Assembly (NCBI RefSeq): GCF_024323335.1
Contig: NC_066580.1
Span: 89,017,391 to 89,081,390, forward strand
Direction of reading: 5' to 3'
DNA: 64,000 nt
Origin: Lathyrus oleraceus
Lineage: Eukaryota; Streptophyta; Magnoliopsida; Fabales; Fabaceae
Shown piece by piece: positions 8,301 through 20,900 of the stretch. The translations under genes and the position numbers were made by a program. The notes under the pieces were generated by a model. That model was not told the DNA's origin. It was given only the letters and a program-made list of their open reading frames with translations, and searched no databases. Numbering within the stretch: the first letter of the stretch is position 1; each line of letters starts with the position of its first letter.

Positions 8301-10615
8301 AATTCATATCTCAGATTTTTGGGAAGTGTTTTCAAATCAGGGGTTGGTTTGTTAAGACACTGCGTAGGGTCCGGTGTTATTGCTAAACATTGTTTAGATT
8401 TGTCCTCTAAAAGATAGTCTGATGATTTGTCTTCTCCTGACTTTGCTTCTTTTATGCATTCATCGATGATATCCATGAAGTAACATGTATCTTCTATTGT
8501 AGGTGCTTTCAAGAATTGGGAAAGAATGAATTCAATTTTCTCTTCACCTACTTCGAAGGTGAGTCGTCCTCGTTTTACGTCTATGATTGCACCGGCAGTT
8601 GCTAAGAATGGTCTTCCTAGTATAATAGGTGTAGTATCATCTTCTCTAATGTCCATAATTGTGAAGTCAGTGGGAATGTAAAACTGACCTATGCGTACGG
8701 GAACGTTTTCAAGGATTCCTACAGGATATTTGATGGAACGATATGCTAATTGCACAGACATTTTGGTCGGTCTTAATTCTCCCATTTCCAGTTTCTTACA
8801 TATGGATAAAGGCATAACGCTAATTCCAGCTCCTAAATCGCATAAGGCTTTGTCGATGACAAATTTTCCTATGTGACAGGGTATAGAGAAACTACCCGGA
8901 TCCTTGAGTTTAGGTGGCATGTTTTGGATTATAGCGCTACATTCGGCAGGGAGTGTAACGGTTTCGCTATCCTCAAGTTTCCTCTTATTAGAAAGGATTT
9001 CTTTTAAGAATTTAGCATATGAGGGCATCTGCGTAATAGCTTCGGTAAACGGAATTGTAACGTTTAATTGTTTTAGGAGATCAACAAATTTTCTAAATTG
9101 GCCTACATCTTTGGTTTTAACAAGCCTTTGAGGGTAAGGTATAGGTGGTTTGTAAGGTGGTGGAGGTACATAAGGTTCCTTCTTTTCTAGGGTTTCCTTA
9201 TTACTCTCTTCCTTTTCCTTAGGTTCACTTTCCTCAGTAGATTTCTTAGGGTCTTGGTTTTCTATCCTTGGGTCAGACGGTCCTTCCACTTCCGTTCCAC
9301 TTCTTAATATAATTGCATGAGCTTGGCTTCTCGGATTGGGTTGGGGCTGTCCAGGGAATGTACCAGTTGGGGCAGCAGTAGGTGCTTGTTGTTGAGCTAC
9401 TTGAGATATTTGTGTTTCTAGCATTTTGTTATGGGTAGCCAAGGCATCTACTTTGCTTGCTAGTTGTTTAAGTTGTTCGCCAGTATGTATGTTCTGGTTT
9501 AAGAAATCTTTATTGGTTTGTTGTTGGGATGCTATAAAGTTTTCCATCATGATTTCCAAGTTGGATTTTCTAGGGGTATTATTGTTAGGATTCTGTTTCT
9601 GATATCCCGGAGGTATAGATGGGGCTTGATTTGGAGACTGTCCAGGTGCGTATAAAGCATTATTACTCTTATATGAAAAGTTTGGATGGTTCTTCCAATT
9701 TGGGTTATAGGTATTCGAATAGGGGCTTCCTTGAGCATAGTTTACTTGCTCTGCTTGGATTCCAGTCAAGAGTTGACATTCCGCAGGAGTGTGGCCTTGG
9801 ATTCCACAGACCTCGCAATTCTGAGTTATAGCAACCACGGCGGCTGGAGGTGATACATTTAAACTTTCAATTTTCTGGACCAAAGCATCCACTTTTGCAT
9901 TGACGTGATCAAGGTTACTTATCTCGTACATGCCAGTTTTCGGTTGAGGTTTTTCCACCGTTGTTCGTTCGGTTCCCCACTGATAGTGGTTTTGGGCCAT
10001 GCTCTCGATAAGCTGGTAAGCATCAGCATAGGGTTTGTTCATTAGTGCACCACCTGCAGCGGCGTCTATTGTTAACCTTGTATTGTATAAGAGACCATTA
10101 TAAAATGTGTGAATTACTAACCAGTCTTCCAAACCATGGTGTGGGCAAAGTCTCATCATGTCTTTGTATCTTTCCCATGCTTCGAAAAGAGACTCGTTGT
10201 CTTTCTGTTTAAATCCGTTTATCTGGGCTCTTAACATAGCTGTTTTGCTTGGCGGAAAATATCGGGCAAGAAAAACTTTCTTCAACTCGTTCCATGTGGT
10301 GACTGAGTTGGAAGGAAGTGATTGAAGCCATCTTCTAGCGCTATCTCTTAATGAGAAAGGAAAAAGACGAAGTCGAATTGCCTCTGAAGTGACACCATTA
10401 GCTTTAACAGTATCAGCGTATTGGACAAATACGGATAAATGAAGGTTTGGATCTTCGGTAAGATTTCCAGAGAATTGGTTTTGTTGCACAGCCTGCAACA
10501 GCGAAGGTTTAAGTTCAAAGTTGTTTGCTTCGATTGCGGGCGGAGCAATACTTGAATGCGGTTCATCTTGTGATGGAGCGGCGTAATCTCTAAGAGCACG
10601 AGCTGGTTCTGCCAT
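5384..10615 (-). CDS. Athila gag-pol polyprotein, intact
   Basis: An uninterrupted 1743-codon frame encodes the whole replication machinery. Gag core is at about residues 80-215. The zinc knuckle is C267-C270-H275-C280 (CX2CX4HX4C). Aspartic protease has DLGAG at 593-597, the DLG form being usual for Athila. Reverse transcriptase is at about 850-1045 with catalytic FMDD at 1004-1007. RNase H is at about 1148-1266 (D1153, the E of TEKEL, and TDH near 1220). Integrase has its HHCC zinc site near 1373-1416 and DDE residues at D1445, D1504 and E1540, with 35 residues between the last two. There is no chromodomain. The start ATG lies 252 bp after the primer site, close to the family layout. No stop or frameshift is seen, so the product is plausibly active. 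Confidence 0.95.
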   Translation of the reverse strand: MAEPARALRDYAAPSQDEPHSSIAPPAIEANNFELKPSLLQAVQQNQFSGNLTEDPNLHLSVFVQYADTVKANGVTSEAIRLRLFPFSLRDSARRWLQSLPSNSVTTWNELKKVFLARYFPPSKTAMLRAQINGFKQKDNESLFEAWERYKDMMRLCPHHGLEDWLVIHTFYNGLLYNTRLTIDAAAGGALMNKPYADAYQLIESMAQNHYQWGTERTTVEKPQPKTGMYEISNLDHVNAKVDALVQKIESLNVSPPAAVVAITQNCEVCGIQGHTPAECQLLTGIQAEQVNYAQGSPYSNTYNPNWKNHPNFSYKSNNALYAPGQSPNQAPSIPPGYQKQNPNNNTPRKSNLEIMMENFIASQQQTNKDFLNQNIHTGEQLKQLASKVDALATHNKMLETQISQVAQQQAPTAAPTGTFPGQPQPNPRSQAHAIILRSGTEVEGPSDPRIENQDPKKSTEESEPKEKEESNKETLEKKEPYVPPPPYKPPIPYPQRLVKTKDVGQFRKFVDLLKQLNVTIPFTEAITQMPSYAKFLKEILSNKRKLEDSETVTLPAECSAIIQNMPPKLKDPGSFSIPCHIGKFVIDKALCDLGAGISVMPLSICKKLEMGELRPTKMSVQLAYRSIKYPVGILENVPVRIGQFYIPTDFTIMDIREDDTTPIILGRPFLATAGAIIDVKRGRLTFEVGEEKIEFILSQFLKAPTIEDTCYFMDIIDECIKEAKSGEDKSSDYLLEDKSKQCLAITPDPTQCLNKPTPDLKTLPKNLRYEFLDLELERPVIVNADLGRLATEKLLHILRKYPTALGYHITDLKGISPSICMHRIMLEEDCKTSREHQRRLNPILSEVVKKEITKLLEAGIIYPISDSKWVSPVHVVPKKGGITVIENEKGETITKRIESGWRMCIDYRKLNKATRKDHFPLPFIDQMLERLAKHSHFCYLDGYSGFFQIPIHPDDQEKTTFTCPFGTFAYRRMPFGLCNAPATFQRCMMAIFADFLENIMEVFMDDFSVYGQSFEECLENLERVLERCVKVNLVLNWEKCHFMVQEGIVLGHIISNRGIEVDKAKIEVIENLQPPRTVREVRSFLGHAGFYRRFIKDFSKITKPLTGLLMKDAEFIFDDNCLKAFQTLKQALISAPIMQTPDWNEPFEIMCDASDYAVGAVLGQRKDKKLHVIYYASRTLDEAQMNYATTEKELLAVVFALDKFRSYLVGAKIIVYTDHAAIRYLLTKKDAKPRLLRWILLLQEFDLEIKDKKGTENVVADHLSRLENLEPERTSINDDFSYDKLIATLEENNSDMQVETTLAISVTPWYAALVNYLAAGIVPPTLSYQQKKRFFHDIKHYYWDDPLLFKRGPDGIFRRCIPEEEVENIIQHCHSAPYGGHTSTSKTCSKILQAGFYWPTIWKDVHTAIKECDRCQRTGNISRRDEMPQKGILEVEIFDVWGIDFMGPFPSSFGNKYILVAVDYVSKWIEAIASPTNDTRVVTRLFKNIIFPRFGIPRIVVSDGGSHFISKVLEKLLLKYGVRHRIATPYHPQTSGQVEVSNSEIKQILEKTVATSRKDWSLKLPEALWAYRTAYKTPIGTTPFKLIYGKSCHLPVELEHKAYWAIRNLNLNYKAAGEKRILDINELEELRRDAYENAKIYKERTKQWHDKRISRKIFKQGDTVLLFNSRLKLFPGKLRSRWSGPFHITKIFPSGAVEIKGQSTEPFTVNGQRLKHYHYAETNEDSQILHLDETPPGPINYI

Positions 10616-10866
10616 CTCGGGTATCGAAGGAAAAATGTTTTTGAAATCAGGAAGGTCTATAGGAGGGAGATTGTTCGCAACACGATATTCCCGAATTCAT
10701 CGTAAGACTCGGAGATATAGTTCGATATCGTTGATTCGTAAATAGAGCGGTTCGCCTTGTGAGCGAGTGCGTGGCATACAAATCAACGAAAGAAAGAAAA
10801 TAGAAGAAAAAGAAACCTTAGTCTCTACAGCGTAACGGAAGAGTTACGATATCGATTGAATAAAAG
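10616..10866 (-). other. Athila leader between PBS and gag start
   Basis: Untranslated leader of the genomic RNA. Packaging signals would be expected here, but I recognise no specific one. Confidence 0.7.
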
Positions 10867-10884
10867 TCCCCGGCAACGGCGCCA
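10867..10884 (-). other. primer binding site, tRNA-Asp type
   Basis: On minus it reads TGGCGCCGTTGCCGGGGA, complementary to the 3' end of plant tRNA-Asp. It starts 6 nt after the 5' LTR, as is usual for Athila elements. Confidence 0.93.
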
Positions 10885-10890
10885 AAAACT

Positions 10891-12654
10891 TGATCGCTCG
10901 ACTGGGTGAGTCGAGAATGGGATACAAACTGCAAGTGCACAGTTCTATCGCGTAGTTTTAAAAGATATCGATCCCACAGGGACTTATGAATCGATATACC
11001 GTTATCTAAGGTTACTACGTAAATCTAAGGTGAAAATGTTTGATTGTTTGGGGAAAAACTAAGAGCTAAACTAATATCTAGATTAAATATTAATGGAACG
11101 GATATCGGTATGTAGTTCGTCAAAACTAGGGAATCAAGTCTTTGTCGGTTTCTTGGTTTTAAAATGAATCGTTTCGGTTAACTTTATTGGTTAAAGGTTT
11201 TATCTCAAACTCTCGCTCTGTTGAATAAACCATGATTTTATATTAATGTAGCTTTTCACTTATAATTAAGTCAAAAACCATATTTTGAAAACAATAAAGT
11301 TGCAGAAACTCCTTTTAAGAAAATACTGACCGTTTTAAACACCCTTATCTCAAACTCTCGCTCTGTTGACTTAGGTTATATAATCAAATCCAAATGCTTA
11401 ACTCTCGTCCTCACATTCAATCTTTAAAAATACTTTTTGGAAAAGGCCAGAATTTAATTAACTCTAAAACTTGCTCTCGCCCTGATCTAGAATTAATGCC
11501 TAACTTACACTGTCCAGTTAAAATCTCAAACTCTCGCTCTATTGATTTTAACTTCTTTATGTCTCTTACTTTTGTAAAAAATCTTGTTATTAAACCTGTA
11601 AGTTGAGACCGTAAAAAGATTGATTTTGATTTTAAGTTTAGATAGACCGACTCAGTCTTGATCCCTTATTCTGCTTACTTTACATACCGATACCTAGGCA
11701 AATTAGCCAGACATGCTAAATAAATAAGAATTTATATCATGCATAAACAGACTCATTCCAGGCAGATAATATAGATAAATAATAAAACAAAATATTAAAT
11801 AATGATTAAAGAACCTGAATGCGTAATACAATAGTCTTGAACACTCTACCACAAGCCGGTAGGATTTGTTCTTGGATTCTTCAATTAAACAGTAAATTAA
11901 ATCAAGGAAATAAAACTGGAATATAACGTAAGGTTAAATCCAGTATAAAGTTGCACAATAGTTTCCGGTGTAGAAACTATTATGCGAAAAATATCTAAAA
12001 GCTAAAACGGGAAAGGTAAATTTGCAAGGGAAAAAGAATGTAAAGCTTGCAAAAGAAATAAATAAAATAAACAATGCTGGAAAAGAAAAATAAGCAAAAG
12101 CTAAAACAGAAGGTTTGAAAAGCTTCGGCAGAGTAGACGGCAAAAGAGGGGAGAGGAAGCGGAACCATTTTAGGTTTCTAATGTAGCTATTTATAGTAGT
12201 GCTTCTAACTGCTTTTTGTTTCCCACGAGTCTTCAGCATGGCTAAATACACGGCGTGGGCATAGGACACGAACTCTCTCAACGTCTCTTCAATTCTTCTG
12301 AGGGCGTGACTTGCGCCAAAAAGCTAGTGGAATGGTGTGACGCTCGTCACACCATGTGTGACGCTCGTCACAGGGGTGCTTTTAGTGTGACGCTCGTCAC
12401 AACCCTTGTGACGCCCGTCACAGGCACAACGTGCGCTTTCTTTGGGCTGGGCTTGGTCTTTGATATTTGTTTCCTTTTTACTCCTTTCTACACCTCCTTT
12501 TCTTCCCTTTTTCACTTTTGCTTCAAAATGGATACCTGACATAAATAGCAAGGAAATACTGCATAATATCTGATAAAATGAGATAAACTAAAGTAAATGA
12601 TAATCTAATCTAATTGAATTAAGTCTTAAAATGTGATATAATTTCGTGTTATCA
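10891..12654 (-). repeat. 5' LTR of the Athila element, complete (1764 bp)
   Basis: Bounded by TGAT at 10891 and ATCA at 12654, next to the PBS on one side and broken Ogre protease on the other. It contains the TATA box and palindrome array. In its left half are three near-identical 23-bp words ATCTCAAACTCTCGCTCT(G/A)TTGA at 11202-11224, 11347-11369 and 11523-11545. No gene is present. Confidence 0.95.
12188..12423 (-). promoter_or_regulatory. LTR promoter: TATA box and TGACG palindrome array
   Basis: TATAAATA on the minus strand (12188-12195) is preceded 139-227 bp upstream by four palindromes (12334-12422), the same as those at 411-499 in the other LTR. Transcription would start roughly at 12160 and run leftward into the leader and gag-pol. 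The start site is an estimate from TATA spacing. Confidence 0.65.
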
Positions 12655-15376
12655 CGAACCATCAAAAGCTTTGATGATTACCCCACTATATCTCATAAGC
12701 TCTCCTTGGTATGATAGCTTTGACATAGTTGACTTCGGAAGAACATTCAGTGACGACCCGGTGTCAATAAGCACATTTGACAAAGCATCATATTTGCAAT
12801 TCATAGAGATATGCAAATCCAAATTATGATTCCTACCCTCCTCGGAGAGTTGTTCATCACAAAAACTAAGATTGTTGCAGGAAGTGATGTTAGCCACAAT
12901 ATGATCGAATTAATCCACTATAATATCATGTTCTACAAAAGCTTCTTCCGGAACTCTTTGTATTGTTTCTCTATGTGCTTCTGAAGTCATGAGCAGAGAT
13001 AACACTGAGATCTTTAAGGGGGTTTGGAGTAGCTGCTCCACCATATTAAACTCACTTCTTTTAGTCAAACGAAGTACCTCATCATCATCGTTGGCCTTCG
13101 CATCCCTAGATTCACCAGACTTACCGTTTGAAGCACCAACTGGATCTACAACAGGCATTTCTACCTTCTTTCCAGCAACTGATTCTTCTTTGCCCTTGGG
13201 GAACACCGACCCAAACATCTTGACCACTGCGGGTCATCTTGGTAACATCAACAATGCTCACCATTGAACTAGTCGTAGGTAACAGGACCTCTTGACAACC
13301 TTCTATCATTGTAGTATTATACCGATACGGTATAGCTTTATCAGATGAATACGGGACTGGGCCTGCTAACCGTATTACCAACGACGATACTGATTTATTG
13401 ATGACATTGTTACTATTACTGTTGTGGTACTGGATTACCAACCTCTTTGGCTGCTTGAAAACGGGCACTATGACATTGACATCGTCATCTACATGACGGG
13501 ATTGAACAATCTGAATCATGCCTTCATCCATCAGTCGCTGGATGTCCCTTTTCACAACTTCACAACCCCTCGGGTTAACACTACAAATAGCACAACCATC
13601 ATGGTCATGCTCACAATCACTTACGAAACAAACATCCTTATGCATTTGCACTAAGGACCTGCTGATATAACCCACATCAAAAACTTTAAACTCTCCAGGG
13701 CAACCATCCACCATATTCACGGAAGAGTTCCCATGAGCGGGCAAAGGATTTGCTTTCACATTCGGCGCACGATCCTCGAAGGACACCATTCCACTCTTCA
13801 TCAGCTTTTGAACCTCATACTTGAGTGGGTAGCAGTTTTCGATATCATGCCTAAGTGCTCCTTGATGGAAAGCACAACGGAGCTCAGGCTTGTACCACCA
13901 AGGAAGTGGTTCTGGAATCTGTGGCGGGTTTCTTGATTGGATTAGATTCTTGAGAACCAAGGAATGATATAATTCTGCATAAGACATAGGAATTGGGTCA
14001 AAAGAGACCTTTTTCCTCTCAAAGTTCTGTTGATGATGATTGTTGTTGGTATTGTTGTTGTTGTAGGTGTTCGTTCGTTGTTGCGATTGTTGTTGACGTT
14101 GTGGTTGTTGAACTGGTGTTGATTGTTGATTAGAAAATACCGGGATAGCGGAAGATACTTGATGATGATGATGACGGGATGATTCATTCCTTCTGATCTG
14201 AGGCCTCCTCTGCCTCCCACTACTTATTGCATTCGCTTCATTGTCCTTCTTCTTGCTAAAACTACTACCATATGTCTTACCCGTTGATGCCTCATCCTTC
14301 GATAAACGTCCCTCTCGGACTCCTTCCTTAAGCCTCATCCCCATGTTTACCATTTTGGTAAAGTCACTAGGGGAACTAGCAATCATTCGTTCATAATAAA
14401 ATGAACTCGGGGTTTTCAGAAAGATCTTTGTCATCTCTTTTTCCTGCAAAGGAAGAGTGATCTGGGAAGCCAACTCCCTCCATCTCTGCGCATACTCTTA
14501 AAATGTCTCCTTATCTTTCTGAGACATAGACCTCAGTTGGTCTCTATCATGCGCCATGTCCATGTTGTACTTATACTACTTGACAAAAGCCTCTCCCAGG
14601 TCATTGAAAGTACGAATGCTGGCACTATCCAACCCCATATACCAATGGAGTGCAGCACCGGTCAGTCTGTCTTAGAAATAATGAATCAACAATTGATCAT
14701 TATCAGTCTGAGTAGACATCTTGCGAGCATACATCACTAGATGACTGAGCGGACAAGTATTCCCCTTATACTTTTCAAAGTCAGGTGCTTTGAACTTCTT
14801 TTGGATCTTGATGTTGGGCACTAAACACAACTCAGCAGCACTCTTTCCAAACAAATCCTTACCACTTAGCGTCTTCAATTCCTTGCACAGCTCAAGAAAC
14901 TGATCCTTCATTTCATCCATTTTCTCGTAGACATCCGGACCCTCAGACAGCTCAGAGTGATAAATGGTGTCCTCTACACGAGGTAAGGTGTGCACAACGG
15001 GAGGTGGCACGGACATGACCGGGATAGATGCCAGCATGGAAGCAATAGTAGGCGCAAAGCCTTCAGGCATGAAGTAGGACGACATTTCCCACGGGAATCC
15101 GGTAGGCATAGTGGGCGCAAAATGAGTGGTAGCAGCAGGCATGGTAGAGGTTGCCACCTCTAAAATAACCATCCTCGCAGGAGGAGTTGCAGGCGTCGGA
15201 GAAGCTTGACTCTGAGCAGCAAGAACTGACTCCATCATGGCAGTCAGGCGGGCGATCTCGTCTTTCATCTCTCTATTCTCTTGCTCTAGATGCTCCATAA
15301 TTTTGAGATGATTAGCGCGGGTGTTGTACTGATGAGACAACTTGGCTAAAGAACAGAAGAAACACCAATGAGACAT
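12655..15376 (-). pseudogene. Ogre E1 gag-pro, decayed and cut
   Basis: N-terminal coiled coil (EHLEQENREMKDEI) is followed by a Gag core (LHWYMGLDSAS, then AQRWRELASQI). Next come a Gln/Asn/His-rich linker, a CX2HX5HX4C motif (CAFHQGALRHDIENC), a second Cys/His-rich stretch (CEHDHDGCAICSVNPRGC) and the aspartic protease site DTGSS near 12770. Several stops (for example after IHYF, after FVK and after ETF in the Gag core) and a frameshift near 13200 break the frame. The protease ends at KAFDGS where Athila entered; the E3 copy at 38717-42075 shows what followed. Gag would form the particle and protease would process it, but this copy cannot. Confidence 0.85.
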
Positions 15377-15469
15377 CTGGCGATAGAGAAACCTGCTTAT
15401 GCAAATGATGCATGAAATGTAATGCTTGATTATTTATTTTTGTTTTCAAGGAACTTACTATATCATTTG

Positions 15470-15510
<41 letters not shown>

Positions 15511-15567
15511 ACAATTGCAATAATCACCAAAAAATGAAAAATATAAGAGAAAAGGAGACTAGTCATC
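15377..15567 (-). other. spacer between Ogre E1 ORF1 and gag
   Basis: Short non-coding gap containing the (AT)18 microsatellite. The matching E3 spacer has only a short AT run. Confidence 0.6.
15473..15508. repeat. (AT)18 microsatellite
   Basis: Thirty-six bases of perfect alternating AT, in the ORF1-gag spacer. Confidence 0.97.
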
Positions 15568-17067
15568 CTAAGGATCTCTAACAACGTCAGAAGATCTGGC
15601 TGAAGGCGCGTACTTCCTTAGAATGCAACGGATCTCGGTCTCAAAAGAAGCCATCATTTGAGTCTTCTCGAGGACAAGCTGATCAAAAATCTTCTTCCAA
15701 GCAACGGAAGGCTGAGGCATGATAAAAGATGAAACCTATGGCTCTCTTTGTCTCTTCGTTACTCGGTATTCAAGTAGCTCAATGAGTGCATCTTTGTCCT
15801 TAGACTCCAACCGCAACTCCTCATGCTTCTTTCTTAAAGCACAGAAACGCTCTTCCCGTATGTCCTTCTCTTGCTTCATCTTGGCGAGCACGTCTTCCAA
15901 CTCCTCTACATATTGGTTAGGGAGAGTTAATGGCTCAACCATAACCATAGACATAGGTCTTTCACAAGGATAAGGCATCTTCAACTCAAAAGCTCTCTTC
16001 TTCACCCAAAGAGTGTAAGCTTCCAAAGCTACACAATTGCACGGACCAAGCTCGGATCTTCCTTTCCTATGCACATTATGCCAAGCATGCATAATCTTCT
16101 GCTTCAAATGTTGGGGATCTTTACCCTCTTGATAGAAAAGACCTTCTAACAAAGTGTTATTAGGTTTGTCTCTCAAGGGGAACCCAAGTTGACGACGAAC
16201 CAAAGCAGGGTTGTAATTAATTCCTCCTTGTGTACCAATGAGAGGCACATTAGAGAATTCACCACAACTATCAATAATCTCCAAACTGCTTAAAGACGGA
16301 TCATACCAAACCATATCATCATTAGTGAGAGACATAAGTCTGTGAGACCACCTTAGACATTGTTTGTTCTCCACAAAAGCAGGTGTCTGAGGCAAGTGTG
16401 AAATAAACCACTTGTACAAAAGAGGAATGCAACATACGATAGTTCCACCACCCTTAGAGTTACTTATATGCAAAGAGAAACAAATATCACCCAATAAAGT
16501 AGGCACATGATTCCCAATCAAGAAAATTCTAATGGCGTTAACATCAAAAAAACCGTCAATGTTAGGGAACAAAGCTAATCCATAAATGAGCAACACAAGG
16601 ATAGCTTCAAAAGCATCCACACTACCAGCTTGAGCAAAAGTAGTAGCTTCCTTGATGAGAAAATTATATGGAAACCCAAACAATCCTCCTTTCTTCACTC
16701 AATAAGCCTTTATCTCAGACTTCTTCAAGTGAAGAGCTTCAACAATAATACTAGATCGGGGAATCTCCTCCAATCCACTAAAAGGCACTCGACTAGAAAT
16801 AGGTATCCCCAAAAGATGAGAATACTCCTCCAAGGTAGGCACAAGCTGAAAATTTGGGAAAGTGAAACAGCGGTAAAGAGGATCATAGAACCGCACCAAT
16901 ACACTCAGAAGTCCTTCAACCACATCAGTAGATAAGATAGACAAAAGCTTCCCATGACGTTGTTTGAAGTCCAAGGGATCTAATACAAAAGATGCTAACT
17001 TCCTTAACTCTTTCAAGTCGGGGCATCTAAAACTGTACTTCTTAGTGTTCCTTCGTCCACAATCCAT
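15568..17067 (-). pseudogene. Ogre E1 ORF1, two in-frame stops
   Basis: Extra ORF found before gag in Ogre elements, function unknown. Automatic annotation often labels such proteins as a plant domain of unknown function (DUF7745, from memory). It starts at ATG 17067 (MDCGRRNTKKYSFR) and contains FYDPLYRCFTFPNFQLVPTLEEY, LLIYGLALFPNIDGF and PLLYKWFISHLPQT regions, then a C-terminal coiled coil. One stop at 16699-16701 replaces the Trp seen in the E3 copy (TGG to TGA). A second, UAG at 15736-15738 after REP, is also present in E3. The frame then stays open 56 codons to 15568. A TTTTCAG acceptor-like word lies just before the ATG. Confidence 0.8.
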
Positions 17068-17910
17068 GGTCTGAAAATATTTGCAAATAATACCTTAGTT
17101 CCTTGAATTTTTCGTGTGATGAATGCTATGATGCGCATGAATGCATGAATGCAAAAATCACAAATAAGGGATCACATACAAGGCAAGAAAAGGTCAAGGG
17201 ATGAATCATGTCATTGTCAAGATCAATCATCCATTTTGGTGGATTATGTTTTGCACCTTATCAACACCCAAGTTCCATTGATATTGACAAGACTTGATTG
17301 GATCAACCAAGAATCAAGGGTTTTTTGCGAGTCAAGAGCATGGAGTCTGGGTAAGAACAACCCCAAAGGAGTTAACTAAGGATAAATAACCTGTATATCA
17401 TGTTCTAAAAAGTTCCCGGAGTCTTAATTCCATCTATCGGATATTACATGTTAAGATGATTGACTCATCGACCCATAATATTCTCAAGAGAAACTCGTCT
17501 GAGTGTAGTATCGCGTAACAACTATTATCAAGTTTACACTTGAACAGTTTCCGCGCTACGTCCTAAATAGGCCAAGAGGGGGTAAATGTTCTATGGTCCT
17601 CAGCTTCTCAGACCCAAATTAGAGATAGTAATTCCTAACCACAAATACTTGTGTGACATTTCCAAATCCAAAAGAGTCTCCATTGAGCAGATGGATCTCA
17701 AGCCAACTTATTAAGGACTACTCCACACAAGTTGAACATGACTATACAATCTTCCTATCTTAATTGCACTCAAGTTCGGGTTATAACTTATCTCACCACT
17801 CAGAGATCACCAAGCACAACAAGCAGATTATATCACACTACATATATACAAACATCACATATATAAAAATATATACACACAAAAAGTAGGCTAAACTCAC
17901 TGGAGACTAC
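17068..17910 (-). other. Ogre E1 leader
   Basis: Untranslated leader between PBS and ORF1. Blocks such as the ATGCATTCATGCAT-type words and CATCCATTTTGGTGGATTATG match the leader of the plus-strand Ogre (50391-51284) in the same order, confirming the assignment. No gene seen. Confidence 0.75.
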
Positions 17911-17928
17911 TCCCCAGTAGAGTCGCCA
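17911..17928 (-). other. primer binding site, tRNA-Arg type (Ogre E1)
   Basis: Minus strand TGGCGACTCTACTGGGGA, the Ogre primer site complementary to tRNA-Arg, 9 nt from the LTR end. Confidence 0.9.
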
Positions 17929-17937
17929 CTTAATTTC

Positions 17938-20900
17938 TGTAGCGGAAAATTCATGATCATCAAGCTATGGGTAAGCTAAAGATCAAATAACAAGAGTCAG
18001 CACTGCGCCTTTATTGTTTCCAAGGGAAAAGGGAAAAAGTACGAACAAAACCCAAAAAGTAAGAAGTTTTCAAATCAAAACTAATAAAATGTCAGAGATT
18101 ACAGGTAAGGGGGTTGGTTACACAGAGGGAAGGTGTTAGCACCCAAAGTGTCCTAGGTACTCCTAGGGAGCCCTTTTTGTATGCATATGTATTTGGTACA
18201 AAATGATGTTTACAAACAAATAGAATGGGAGGATGAGAAAAGAATTCATAAATTATATTTTTTTGTTTGGCAAGACCTTCGGTCTTGTGCCTACATACCA
18301 ACATAAAAATGAGGGATCAAAACCTCGTAGTTCGTGATACAAATTTCAAAGAGGATGCATTGCTTTTAACAAAAATTAAGTTTGAAAGGCACAAAGGCCT
18401 AAAAATGGTTTGAATGAGTTTGTTCTTTTTGGCTTTTTAAAATTTTAAGGCAAGTATTGTTAAGTTTATTTACAAATTTGATTTAAGAAAAGAAGTTTGA
18501 AAATGGAATGGCATAAGGCAAAAGTTTCTAAATTTGTGCAAAGTGGTCAAAGTTTGGAACAAAATAAGTTCAAACAAAGAAGATTTTGAAAAGGGAGGGA
18601 GAGATTTTGAAATTAAAGAAATGGGGAGAAGATGAAGAGACTAATCCTATGCACAAAATTAAAAGTTAAGAGTTGAAAAGATTTGACCAAATGGATAGCA
18701 ATCCAATAGACAAGAGTGTCAATAGAAAACCCAGAATTCCCTTAGACATTTAGAATAAAGCAACACACAAATGCACAATTATATTATCTTGAAGAGCAAA
18801 GACATCAAATAAAGATAGCCACATCCAAGCTTTAGCCATTCCATGATGTTCTTCAAATTAGCCCATGTAACAGATGAATTCCACAAGTCACTGGTTCAAA
18901 ATAAGAGCTTCACAATGATCATGTTGTAGATGAACTCAGAGGGATCTTGAATGATAGGTCAGATGAAGTTCTCAAATTGCAAGCACTTGGTTTCTTAATA
19001 AGTTGGCATTGGCCAAGTCCTTTAGCATAGGAATGTTGCCTAAGTTCTAAGTCCATTTGTCCAAGATCAAGCCAACAGTCCACACAAAAGTTTTTTAGGG
19101 TTTTTTGTTTTTATTATGTACATTAATGGTCAACAACAACACAAGCAAGCAAAGTATACACAAACAAAAGATATCACACAATATGGTCCAAGTGGACAAA
19201 GTGAAAATTGCATTAACATAAAAATTAGAATGGTATGAACAATGGAAAATGAATAAAGGAAAGAATTAAATGACATCAAAATAAATGGCTTGAAATTAAA
19301 AGTTAGTTGTTAATGAGTTAGAAGTTAGTATTGTTTTGCTTTTGCTATTCATTTTAAGACATTCTTTGGAGAACACTCAACCCACTTATCACAAGCATGG
19401 ATCCTTGAGCCAAGACATCTTCCAAAGGAAGGAAAAAAGTCCAAGTTTCCACATAATACCATGAAAGAGGGGAGACTTACAATCTCACTAACTAGAATGC
19501 TTATGTCTATTATGTCACAAATTTAGCGCTATGTTAAGCAATCGTAATTGGACTTATGTATAAGTCACAACTATTTGAGGTCGGGCAATAGAATTTTGGT
19601 GTTAATGCATGTTAGAGAAATGGTATTATGGACTATGCTCATGAAACATACGACACACAAAAAGAATATGCAAAAGGTGTGGCCTAATCTCATCCACACT
19701 CATGTTAATTTTTCAATCAACTAGTTTTAGGATTTTGAGATATCATAGGCCAAATGAGATGAATGCATAAAGAAGGGGAAGTAGATGAAGAGGGAGGGGA
19801 ATGTATCATAACTCAAATTGATCAAAGGAGGACTTTCACCAAATTAATATCATCCATTCATTTTGGGAGATGGAATGTACTTTCCATCAATCCCCTAAAT
19901 CCAATGATATTAACTTGACAAAGTCAAATCAACCTTGACCAAGACCCAACAACAAGAGTCAAACACAAACAAGTCATCACAATTGGTCAACAAAATTATT
20001 TCGCATTTATTCAAATTAAAAATTCTAAAATAAGGCATTTAAATTAAATATGGTTTGTCAAATTCCTAACACCTCATCAAAAAACCAAATAAATGGCTAT
20101 AAGATTTATCATAGGTCAAACAAGATCAAAGGACCTTGGAGAAAATATTTCAGAATTTTTAAAGACTTAAAAGTATTTTTTAAACAATTAAAAACAAATG
20201 CAAAATCAATTAAATCATGAAAAATATTAATAATGATCCAAAAAATATTTTTAGTTCAGAATATGAAAGAGGAAATTATTTGAAAATTTTTGCTGAAGCT
20301 CTCATATTTTATGGATCAATATTAAAATTGATATGAATTAATGAAAATCAAAGGAATAAAAATTAAAATCAAAAAATCAAAAAAACGTGGACCACTTGAT
20401 CTCCCTCATTAATTGAGGTGGCATATCAATTGGCCAGAAGCGCGCGTTCCATGGTGGACTGCAGTCAACGCGGCATAGGCTTGGTATTTAAAAGCAATGC
20501 ACGAGATTAGATCATTTTAAATGGATCCTATGGTTGGAGACGTGCGAACACACGGTCGGAGCTGCAGCTCCGGTCTTCTTCTCCGATGGACCTCACCGGA
20601 CTGGTCCACCTTCAACCATCCCCAAAATAAAGAAGGAGGACATGATCTCAAAGAAAAAATGGCGTAGAGCATGAATCTGACCTCAATTTTAACTAACTCC
20701 ACATATATAGAAAGATATGAGGAGTTGAATTTTGAGGTGTGTCAATTGAGTTGCTTCGATTTGACCTCTAAGTAACTCAATCTTCTTGCCTACATTGGTA
20801 GGACTCCAGACAACCCAAGATCCAAGAGAATTGAGTAGAATTGAGAGAGAATCAAAGAGTTGAAATTTTCTAGAAAATACCTTCAATGCAGGTCTGGAAT

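Larger units (their letters stand above)
1..12654 (-). mobile_element. Athila-type Ty3/gypsy retrotransposon, nearly complete
   Basis: Both LTRs lie at the ends: the right one (5' LTR of this minus-strand element) is complete at 10891-12654, and the left one enters the window about 1.03 kb into its length. Internal order in element direction is tRNA-Asp primer site, leader, gag-pol, hairpin, two ATHILA-type ORFs, 3' UTR with purine tract. All three large ORFs are open. The 730 overlapping LTR bases differ by only two substitutions and one inserted T, so the insertion is recent. It interrupts the protease of an older Ogre copy right after codons for KAFDGS. The target duplication should be CGAAC (12655-12659), with its partner off the left edge. 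Expected full length is about 13.7 kb. Confidence 0.95.

Noticed and set aside
7899..8417. 172-codon plus-strand frame inside Athila gag-pol
   Set aside because: Complement of the RT coding strand; no independent protein features.
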